This document shows positions 55,614 through 64,000 of a stretch of 64,000 nt of DNA, in pieces (position 1 is the stretch's first letter; every line of letters starts with the position of its first letter). The notes below the pieces were generated by a model that was not told the DNA's origin, made no database searches, and saw only the letters and a list, made by a program, of their open reading frames with translations. Made by a program: the position numbers and the translations under genes. This stretch comes from Xylaria sp. FL1777 (taxonomy: Eukaryota > Ascomycota > Sordariomycetes > Xylariales > Xylariaceae): positions 62,001-126,000 of the forward strand of contig MU400508.1 in assembly GCA_022578965.1 (NCBI GenBank), read 5' to 3'.

Positions 55614-58600
55614 CTATTTCTTCTTGCTGCCCGTGAGGGGAGCCAAGACGGTGCCGAGCCCAAGACCGTCCAAGACCTTGGTGAGCCCGAGGCCGCCGAG
55701 CAAATTGTTGACCAAGCCGCCCAGCCCGAGCCCGTTGAGCAGCTTGCCGACGAGCCCCAGGACGCCGCTGAGCAGGAGGCCACGGCGGCGATGATCTGGA
55801 ACAGCGGCTCGGACAGCAGGCCCCAGAGCGGGTTGATGCCCTTCTTGGCCTTGGGCAGGTTCTCGAGCTTGCGCTTCGCGTTCTCGATGGTCTCCGTCAC
55901 CGTGCCCGTGAGCTCCTTCAGCAGCTCCGCCAGGTGGTACTCCTCGGGCGTGGCCTCGCGCCCCGCCGTGTGGTGCTTCGCCTGCGCCGAGATGCGCCCG
56001 TCCGGGTCCAGCCCGCGGATCACGCCGTTGGCCTCGGTCAGGATCTTGCCGCCCTCCTCGATCAAGGGCCGCACCTGCTTGATGAGCTCCTCCTCGTCGC
56101 GGTCTTCTTCGGATTTCGCCTCTTCCTGGTTGATTCTCTGTTGAATGAAATCGTTAGCCTTTTGTAGTAGTAAGAACTTTCACGCAGTGGAATCGTAGAA
56201 TTCAGGTTTCGTAGTAGCAATAGAAGTTGCTGTTGTTGAAGAAGAACTCACATCTACAATCATCCTGCAAATCGGCTTGATCTTGTCAAGCGATTGCTCA
56301 ATGCAGTACGCGATCTGGCCCGCGATCTTGCTGTCCTGCTCCCTCTGCAGGCGTTCTGCCCGCTCCTCCTCCGTCTCCGTAGGCTCGGGTTCGGGCTCGG
56401 GCTCCTCGGGGATCTCCGAGAGGAGGGAACAGTGGCCTAGGACGTTGCCCTTCTGGTCCACGACGTCGGCGTCGTCGTCGATCTTCTTGCCGGCGCACTC
56501 GCTGAGCGTGCCGGAAGTCAGCTTGCCTATGATGTCGCCGCTCTCGTCGACGACGTTGCCCTCGCGGTTGACCTTGCGGCCGGACATCGGGCTGACGTCC
56601 TTCTGGACCTCGGGCTCCTCCCAGCGCTCCGCGTGGCCGAGGACGTTTCCGTTCCTGTCGAGGATGTCGCCGTCGTCGTCCACGGGTCGGCCAGCTAGAA
56701 CCGCGGGATCACCTGAGACCAGCTTGCCGACGACATCACCACCCGCTGTGACGACTGTGCCCGCTTTAGTGACGGTGCAGCCGGACAGCTCGGCGAAGGG
56801 GCCCTCCTTCATGCCCTCGCGCTCTGCCTCAGGGATGAGCTCGCACTTGCCGATGACGTCTCCGCCCTCGTTGCGGATGAAGCCGTTCTTGTCGCACATC
56901 TTTCCAATAAGGCGGTTAAGCGAGCCCTCGATCACGCGGCCGTAGATATCGCCATGCGAATCGACTGCGTTGCCGGCCTTATTGATACGCTTGCCGGCGA
57001 GAGAGGACATGTCGATTTCGGGCTCGGGTTCCTCGGCCTCAGGTTCCCAGCGTTCTGCATGGCCTAATACATTACCGGCCCGATCTATGATATCTCCATC
57101 GGCATCGACCGACTTGCCCTTGAGCTTCTTGGCGTCGCCCTCAACGACGATACCGATCTTCTCGCCGTTGAATAGGACGTCACCATTGTCGCCGACTACG
57201 GCATCGGGGAAGTCCTCAAATGGTGCTGGTTCCTCAGCTTCTTCGCGCTCACTGTCTGGGACAGGCTCGGCTTTGCCGATGACTTGCCCGGCGTCGTTGA
57301 AGATCTGGCCGTTGTCGCCGACTTTCTTGCCAACGAGATGCTTAAGGATACCTTGCACGACTTGACCCCATACCTTGCCCTTTTCATCCACAACGTTACC
57401 TAGTTTGTTGACTTTCTTGTCTCGCAGTACGGAGTAGTCAATCTGTTCTTCTTCGGGCTCTTCAGGTTCTTCCTCCTCCTGGCGCTCAGCATGGCCAATG
57501 ACGTTGCCGTTCTTGTCCAAGATATCGCCGTCGGCATCGACCTTCTTCCCAATAAGTTTCTGCCAGTCGTCGCCGACAACAACGCCAACCTGGCGTCCAT
57601 CGTAGATGACCTTGCCAAACTTATCGACGGCCGCATCAGGGAAATCCTCAAAGGGGTGCATTTCGCTTTGGATAGCTTCAGGCAGGACTTCAACCTCCCC
57701 TATAACGTTACCGCGATCATCCCAGACCTTGCCGTTCTTGTCGGGCATCTTGCCCACGAGCTTCTTCAAGTCGCCGCTCTTCACCTTGCCGAGAGGGTTG
57801 CCATTCTGGTCAACGACATTACCCATCTTGTTGATCTTCAGGCCTTCGAGTATGGCGAGATCGGGTAGTTCGGCTTGTTCGGCCTGCAGTTTCGCGGCTT
57901 CAATGGCATCCAGACGCTCAGCAGCCTCTGGGATTTCCTCCTTGATACGATCAACAATGGTGCCCTCGGGTACTAGGTCGACCTTGCCAAGCTCAGTGTC
58001 ATTATCCCCGAGCAGGTTACCGTGCTCGTCAATGCCTTTGATTTCCTTTCCAATAAGACTCTTATAGTCTTGTCCCTCGGCCAGCTTGCCGAGGATTTTG
58101 CCATTCTGGTCAGTCACTTGACCATTCTCTGCAATATTGAATGGACTCTGGAACATGGCGATGACCTTTCCGGCAACCGATGGCGCAAAGGACGGGATCT
58201 GGATAGGTAGTTCCTTTTGGGCTTCTTCTAGGGCGTTCAATCGGTCCGCCGCCTCAGGTACCTTCTCCTTGACTTGCTCGACCATAGAACCCTCGGGTGC
58301 GATATCGACTTTACCGAGAACGGTGTCATTCTCGCCCAGTAGGTTACCTTGTTCGTCGATGCACTTAACATCTTTGCCGACGAGATCCTGGATATCGGAG
58401 CCGGCGGCTAGTTTTCCCAGGACCTTTCCAGAGTGGTCCTTAACCTTTCCGCCATCTGCAATGGTGAAGGGGCCGTCAAACAAGGCAATAACCTTGTTCC
58501 TTACTGAAGGTGATAATGAAGGGATATCAATAGGGTGCTGCTCAGCAAGTCCTTCTACTTTGGAGCCGAGGCCTTCTAGGGGAGCATCTTCAGCTACTCC

Positions 58601-59311
58601 CTTTGTATCCTGAGCAACGTCTTCTGCCTTGTCTTTAATAATCCCAGTTGCCCCTTGAGAAGCATCTTCAGCACCGCCTGTTACGTCTTTGGCAGCGTCT
58701 TCAACATCGCCTGGCACATCTTGAGCGGTATCTCCTACAGTGCCTGTAACATCTTGCGCCACATCTTCAGCGGCTCCCGTCGCACCATCAAAAGCGTCAC
58801 CGGCAGCGTCCGTGGCGCCCTGAGCGGCACCACCCACGGCACTGGTAACATCTTGGACGCCGACAGCCTCGTTGCCGTCGCTCCCTACATGCTGATGCGC
58901 ACCCGTCGCGGTGTCTTTACCAGAGCGCATCGTATAGTTGAGGTCGGAAGCTACATCCTCTAGGGGCTTCGCCTTGCCGACGACGCCGCCGTTTTCGTCT
59001 AATATATCTCCTTCCTGCGTGACGATGTAGCCGGCGAATTTGGATGCTTCGCCGTCCGTCACCTTGCCGATGGGATTTCCGTCATCATCAATCACCTCTC
59101 CGTCATCGTTGATGCGGCCAGCGGCCGGCACCATCTCGCCTTCATTGTCTCCGCTCGAGTCTTCTAGTTGTGACTCGGACACATCTGGTATGGATCTTGG
59201 CACTGTTTGGTGTTGAGGGGTCTGAGGCGCCTTCTCTGTTAGGCCTGATTGTGATGCGGCCTTGCCTTGAGGACTGGTCACACTCTTGGCCGATTCTGCG
59301 ATTCCTGACAT
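55614..59311 (-). CDS. Large LEA-like protein with DUF3659 repeats and DUF6987-type C terminus, apparent frameshift
   Basis: Exons 59311-56252 and 56137-55614 (minus strand), about 1194 residues if the frame is corrected. The start ATG at 59311 has the context GCCGCCATGTC; an upstream in-frame ATG at 59446 is less likely. After an acidic N terminus, residues about 150-265 hold Ala/Asp/Thr-rich LEA-like repeats (GATDAAGDAF, VAQDVTGTVG types). From about 280 to 950 follow many DUF3659 repeats, each with GNVVDxxG, GKxxxG and ADGDILDxxGNVLGHAE-like strands. The intron joins MIVD|RINQEEAKSE into a helical C-terminal domain (KQVRPLIEEGGKIL to PKAKKGINPLWGLLSEPL). Near 55780 one base seems missing: frame +1 continues as a Gly/Leu-rich tail (LLLSGVLGLVGKLLNGLGLG) ending GSKKK-stop at 55614, whereas the written frame turns Ser/Ala/Trp-rich and runs on to 55472. 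Probably a cytosolic structural or stress protein; function unknown. Confidence 0.78.
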
Positions 59312-60979
59312 GGCGGCCGGATGAATGATAGTGACTGGGTTTTCTTGGGTTGTGAATTCTCGTGTAAGTTCAGGGGTCTTAATTAGATATGTATTACGGT
59401 TAGGATCTTGTGTCCCGGATCTGGTTGGTTGGTTGTGATTAAGCATGAGTTTAGAATCATAATTACTTTCAGATATTGCTTCCGCGGGTTCGATGAATAT
59501 TTAAGATGTTGAAAACTTCTCCTGATGACGAGCGATGCCTCGACTTACGTCACTTGTTAGTGGAAAATCGCACTTAGAATGATAGCAATAACCATTTACC
59601 AAACCCTCCCTACAGCCCCGAACCCTTCGTACATACCTCTCGACGTCATGTTCCTCAGGTAGTGTTTGAGAATTCATGACCAGAACGTCATTCGAGGTGT
59701 GTTGCCACATGGAACCCATGTTCATTACTCTCTCGACATCCCGTCCAGCCACAGGTGAGGCTACTGCTCCCTGTGAGGTCAAGCATGTCGGTCTAATGAA
59801 AGAGAGGGGCGTGCCACGAGGGTACCCAACAGTATGTCACATAGCATAGTCTAGCGATTCTAGGCCTGTATAGTTGTTACCTCGTTACAGTTGCCAAATG
59901 TTACAGCTGTTGATCTAGGTATATCCACGTCTATCTAGGGATTGGATTCAGCTATTCACCACATTATTAGCCAAGGGAGGTTTAGCTAGCTAAAAACTAA
60001 AAACAAGGAATTTGACGTACGTTTACGAACGCTTATGCTTCACAGATGCGCTACGGCATGTTGTTTCTCTGGATCTCGATCTTTATGGGTCATCGCAATA
60101 TTCGACGAGTAATGGTGTTTATGCTGAGGGTAAGGTGCTTACTTCCAAGGTCCTCGGACATTACACAACATGCCCCTAAGAAGTTGTTATGTGGTTCGAA
60201 TTCTGTGGCCTTCGTCAGCCACGCACGCCATGACAGCCACACTCGCTGGGATGTTGTAACGAGCTGCCCGCTTCGCCATTAGATCGTCGTTTTAGCATGA
60301 TCGTGGCGCCTTCTTGGTATTCCACACTACGCGGTAGGGTTGTACGCTTGTATGCGGAGTGTAAACTCCGATCTATTGTAGTGTAGGGATCGCGATAAAC
60401 CTTGTTACTTGTAGTCCACTCGTTTGCTGTAGCATGAATCAGGTGGGGAAGTGATACGCAGCCAACGTCACCCTAGTCAGCTTCCCACGAGCTCTCAACC
60501 GGTTTTCCGCGTCCTCTGTGCTTCTGCTCTGTGGTATATCATACTAGAAATCAAAACACACAAGGACGAATCGACGTCAAATAAACGTCATAAACAGTAT
60601 AGCGTCGGAGAGAGGAGGGGCTAGGCGGCTTATACGCACGTAAGTAAAGCACGTAAGTAAATTTCCCCCATCAATGTCGTTTTTGTTTGTTGCAACCCCT
60701 GGTGTACCGTTTGCGGTGTATACAACTGGTACCTAGACTAAATCAGGTAACTATAGGAGTAAGTAAAATAATTAATAGTCTCCCTTACCGTTACCGTTAC
60801 CCATTACCATTCGTGACAATGTCGGCGTATCAATCTATGTGTATGACATCTCAAAGTATTTTCCAGATTATGAATTTTATATTTTCTCAGCTCATATACA
60901 CATTGTCAGAAGATAGATTTTCCAGCCTTCCAACTCCTTCGACAGCCTAGAAAGTAGTGCACCCTTCCGATCCTGAAAC
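59312..60979. other. Intergenic region, 1.7 kb, no gene seen
   Basis: Upstream region of the large LEA gene and downstream region of the next one. A direct repeat CACGTAAGTAAA occurs twice at about 60636-60660, and TTACCGTTACCGTTACCC at 60785-60802. No accepted gene. Confidence 0.5.
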
Positions 60980-62815
60980 CTATGATTCAGGAGGTGGCCG
61001 TGAAAACGTAGTAGGGATCCTTATCGTTAGTTGTATACCATCTGTAGTAGATTTTACATCCAAAAAAAGGTCTGATGGGCTGCCGCCCGTTTGAGCATTT
61101 ACTTTGGGTTTCTGCTCCTCCTTTGGCTTCTCTCTTGACCCTGCTTTGGCAGAAGAGTTCGGTGAAGAGCTCTTCTTTTGTGGTGGCTGGTGAAATTTGC
61201 CGATAATCTTACCGTCAGAGTCGAGGATGTTGCCTTTATGGTCTACTCTGAGGCCGCCGATAATATCGCCGGGGATCTCAGTAGGAGATGGCGGGTCAAC
61301 GAAATTGTCACATACGTAGCCAACAATCTCTCCACCATCGCCGTAGATTTCACCGTTGTCTGAAACTTTCTTGCCCACCATTGCGGGTAAATCTCCCGTT
61401 GCATGGCCGAGCACCTCGCCCGACTCATCCACAATGTTACCGACATCGTCAATCGTATGACCCGTCAATCCCTGCGTTAGGCGCAGAAGATTGACAGGCG
61501 GCGAGGAGTCAATATGAGCAATCTTCGGTATCTTAGGAATTGGTGTGATGCTTGTTGACGTGGTGGAATGTACCGATGGATCTAAAAACTCTTCGGGAGG
61601 GTCCGGTGATTCATCCTCGGGTATGTCTGGCAGGTCATCAGTACTTGGTAGGTTTTCGACGCTAGGCAGGTCTTCAAAATCTCCAAGATCATGGGAGTCA
61701 GTTTTGATTCCTTGTCCCTCGGGTTGTTGTGAACCATTCACTTTTCTTTCTGGTCGCTTAAATGGAATTTCGATGCGCCGCTCCACATGCGTTGGTCGGC
61801 CCATGTTATCAATGATATGTTCATCCATGTCTTGATCATCAGGTTGAGGGGATGCAGCTGGCCGTTTGGGGTCCGAAGTCACGCTTGATATAGCAGGTTG
61901 GGCCGCCTGTGAGATACTGGAAATATTTGGCTCCCCCATTTTGTTGATAGGTTGAGCCGTCGGCTCGCTGCCTCCGGTGTCTCTAAATGTTCCATCGGCC
62001 GTCTTGGAAAGATTAGCGGGTTCTACTACAACCTTGTCGCCGGTGGGCACATCTTCAAGAGCATCCGGCTTCTTGTTTTCCTGGTCGGCTTTCTGGTTCG
62101 GACTCTGCGTCTCATTCGTCGGAGACTTAGATGCCCTGGGGGTGTTCTCGCTAGAACCTAGAGACTGATCGCCAATCAAGGACGTCACAAAACTACTCAT
62201 CTCGGGGTTCCCCTGGTCTTTGAAATACTTGGCCATATCGGTAGAGGAACTGGGGTCATGGGTAAAATCTTCTGCTTCAGATGGCAAGCTGCTTGCCGCG
62301 GTCTCTGCTACCTCTGCTGCCTCTGCTGCCTCTGTGTATTTTCCAGTTATGCTCTTGGCCAAGCCACCGGTGGGCTCCTTCGCCGATTCCCTAGCCTGGG
62401 CTATCTTGTCCTTAAAGCTTGAAGAGCGCTTCACGTTCTGTGAGCCATCTCTGGAGAGAGGAGGGCGAGCATCCGTACTTCGGCTCGCGGTATCGGTAGG
62501 GGTCAGAATGGAGTTATCTATCAGGCCGATTGGAGTTTCGCCAGTGGTGTCAGAACCAGCATGTTCGGATAGCTTGTCTGTAGTAGCAGATATGTCGGCG
62601 AGAGGCGCGAGGTTTGTAGACTTGGCAACACTATCGAGGGTAGGCTGGTTCTCGGCGGCTGATCGCAGCACATCCTTGGGTGTTTTCTGCGGAGAGCCGG
62701 TCTGTTGCTGCTGTGTCGACTGAGGGGACAGTTTCGATCGCGTCGGAGTCTTCGTTTTGCTCGAAGGCTTGAAGAGCTTCTTCGGGGGTGTCTGGGGAGT
62801 CAACGTGTCGGCCAT
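60980..62815 (-). CDS. LEA/DUF3659-type repeat protein
   Basis: A single-exon frame of 611 residues from ATG 62815 (MADTLTPQTPPKKLFKPSS); the longer frame to 62965 adds a hydrophobic, poor-looking segment and is not used. Residues 1-460 are Ser/Thr/Pro/Asp-rich and probably disordered, with a basic start and acidic middle. Residues about 470-560 hold DUF3659-type repeats: GHTIDDVGNIVDESGEVLGHA, KKVSDNGEIYGDGGEIVGYV and LRVDHKGNILDSDGKIIGKF, each a strand pair around conserved glycines. The end is KSTTDGIQLTIRIPTTF. The same repeats build the neighbouring 1194-residue protein, so the two genes are related in part. No signal peptide. Function unknown; a structural or scaffold role is a guess. 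Confidence 0.75.
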   Translation of the reverse strand: MADTLTPQTPPKKLFKPSSKTKTPTRSKLSPQSTQQQQTGSPQKTPKDVLRSAAENQPTLDSVAKSTNLAPLADISATTDKLSEHAGSDTTGETPIGLIDNSILTPTDTASRSTDARPPLSRDGSQNVKRSSSFKDKIAQARESAKEPTGGLAKSITGKYTEAAEAAEVAETAASSLPSEAEDFTHDPSSSTDMAKYFKDQGNPEMSSFVTSLIGDQSLGSSENTPRASKSPTNETQSPNQKADQENKKPDALEDVPTGDKVVVEPANLSKTADGTFRDTGGSEPTAQPINKMGEPNISSISQAAQPAISSVTSDPKRPAASPQPDDQDMDEHIIDNMGRPTHVERRIEIPFKRPERKVNGSQQPEGQGIKTDSHDLGDFEDLPSVENLPSTDDLPDIPEDESPDPPEEFLDPSVHSTTSTSITPIPKIPKIAHIDSSPPVNLLRLTQGLTGHTIDDVGNIVDESGEVLGHATGDLPAMVGKKVSDNGEIYGDGGEIVGYVCDNFVDPPSPTEIPGDIIGGLRVDHKGNILDSDGKIIGKFHQPPQKKSSSPNSSAKAGSREKPKEEQKPKVNAQTGGSPSDLFLDVKSTTDGIQLTIRIPTTFSRPPPES

Positions 62816-64000
62816 GACTGTCGCAAAGTATCGGATTTGGTTGGCGCGGGTGAAAACGAAGATGCTAAGATAGATTACGAGGATGATATTGTAGAGGCAA
62901 TCCAGTTCGGTGGTTGAGATGCTCATGAATGTTGTATCAACCAGCACGGGGTTTCGTATTATCACGCTTGCATGGATGATATGTCAACCCACGGTTATGT
63001 TTCATTGAACACGCCGGGGAGTATGGCTTCATTAAACTCGTGTCATACTAGACTAGGCGCACCTTTTTTTTTTTTTGAAGGGGGGGAAGAAGCATCCGAC
63101 CGCTTCGATAGAGGGGGCTTGGACATCCGACGCCAGATCAATTGCGTCATAGTTCATGGGTAACATACACTAGCTTGCTACCTACAAGGTACTTCGTATG
63201 TGGTACCGGTATACCACCTACCTTATGTAAGTACCTACATCCTTCAAACTGTTACTTATTACACACCATACCTCTCCGTACTATAAGCTACTTAGGTAGG
63301 TCGTTATGTATTTGTTTTTGTTAAGTGCTACCTATCTAGTAAATAGTAGCGAGTGTAGGTACAAGGTTGAAGCCGGGGCTGATTTGCGACCCCTGACAGT
63401 TCTGGCCCCTTGACGCCAACTTGTGTAGACAATCATCGCACCAGTGAGGAATATAGTACATATAAATTAGGTACTTTGCTAGTTTATCGCTGATGACAAT
63501 CTATTCAATTGAAATTGATATTAACATTAACATTAGCGCTGTTATACATTGTCGTCTGCCTTATCCTATCGGGTCGTAAAAGAACTACCGCAGTCCGCTC
63601 GAGACACGTGAGACTTGGGAAGCGAATCGTCGATTTATTTCCCTGCTTTCTTGCTCTGCGCTGTTACCGTACTCTGCACTAAATATGGCGTTATGACATT
63701 GAACGAGCCAATCACGTATTACCTTACTTACCCGATCGGTATCTATACCCACCTACAAACATTGCCCAGACTTAGTCTCCGTGTACGAAGTAGAGCGTTT
63801 AGAAAATCAAACACGAAACAGCCTAGCTAATATGACGAGCATGAATTATTCTTCATTTCCCATATGTATTAGGCAATTCATATCGCAGTGCCTTCATTAT
63901 ATATTACAGAGCCGCGAAGTATTTCCCGCGCGGTACGGGTGCTGGTCTTGCTTCCGGACTCCCCTATCCTCAAACGCCAATTCTAAGCAATATGGTACAG
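62816..64000. other. Terminal intergenic region, no gene seen
   Basis: Begins with the upstream region of the DUF3659 gene; a T-run followed by GAAGGGGGGGAAG lies at 63064-63090. From 63170 to 63370 GGTACC/AGGTAGG/CTACCTA motifs are dense. Frames of 60-70 codons (63142-63324, 63615-63830) are not supported. Confidence 0.5.
63170..63370. repeat. Cluster of CTACCTA/GGTACC motifs
   Basis: About eight copies of CTACCT, AGGTAG or GTACC within 200 bases, on both strands, including a TGGTACCGGTATACCA near-palindrome at 63201-63216. Confidence 0.45.

Noticed and set aside
60785..60802. TTACCGTTACCGTTACCC resembling telomere repeat
   Set aside because: Fungal telomere units are CCCTAA/TTAGGG; this differs and is only three units long.

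Overview
The window looks like chromosomal DNA of a filamentous ascomycete (Pezizomycotina; the gene families and the many TAGGTACC-type intergenic motifs suggest a sordariomycete, possibly Xylariales, but this last step is a guess). The signs are short introns of about 50-200 nt with GTAAGT/GTGAGT donors and CTAAC-type branch sites, single genes on both strands separated by AT-rich spacers, and ascomycete-typical families (eqolisin, Zn2Cys6 regulator, CorA-like membrane protein, DUF3659/LEA proteins). No rRNA, tRNA, CRISPR array or viral gene was found. All intron positions below come from splice motifs plus reading-frame continuity and family sense, not from transcripts.

Layout. 1-8.4 kb: 3' end of a secreted glutamic peptidase, a TANGO2/NRDE protein, a small membrane protein, a DUF885 metallopeptidase-like protein and a dienelactone-hydrolase-family enzyme. 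10.3-11.4 kb: a secreted haem peroxidase. 12.2-12.65 kb: a nested palindromic repeat whose relative lies at about 29.8-30.05 kb. 12.8-25.5 kb: fumarylacetoacetase and homogentisate 1,2-dioxygenase, the last and a middle step of tyrosine/homogentisate breakdown, lie at either end of a stretch that also holds a Zn2Cys6 regulator, a class I methyltransferase and an FAD monooxygenase. 27.0-29.5 kb: secreted dipeptidyl-peptidase IV.

30.7-40.1 kb is an accessory-looking island: a STAND-like ATPase fragment without a P-loop, a von Willebrand A (vWA) protein, a three-exon 66-residue protein, a CorA-like membrane protein and a protein kinase-vWA fusion. The combination resembles bacterial kinase/vWA conflict modules and fungal NLR-type loci, and could be a signalling or self/non-self system; that role is inference.

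42.5-46.2 kb carries the most striking gene: one 1188-residue reading frame in three exons that joins a dye-decolorizing peroxidase (DyP) to a complete pyruvate-formate-lyase-type glycyl radical enzyme, with both the radical-relay cysteine and the C-terminal glycyl-radical motif intact. An oxygen-handling haem enzyme fused to an oxygen-sensitive radical enzyme in a probably aerobic fungus is unexpected.

48-63 kb: a DUF6699-like protein whose four exons had to be reconstructed, a short LEA-like protein with 11-residue repeats, a DUF676-type alpha/beta hydrolase whose first intron contains an assembly gap, and two long LEA/DUF3659 repeat proteins, one of which has an apparent single-base frameshift near its C terminus. 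LEA-type and DUF3659 proteins thus cluster here. The remaining DNA is gene-poor, with microsatellites, purine tracts and short dyads.
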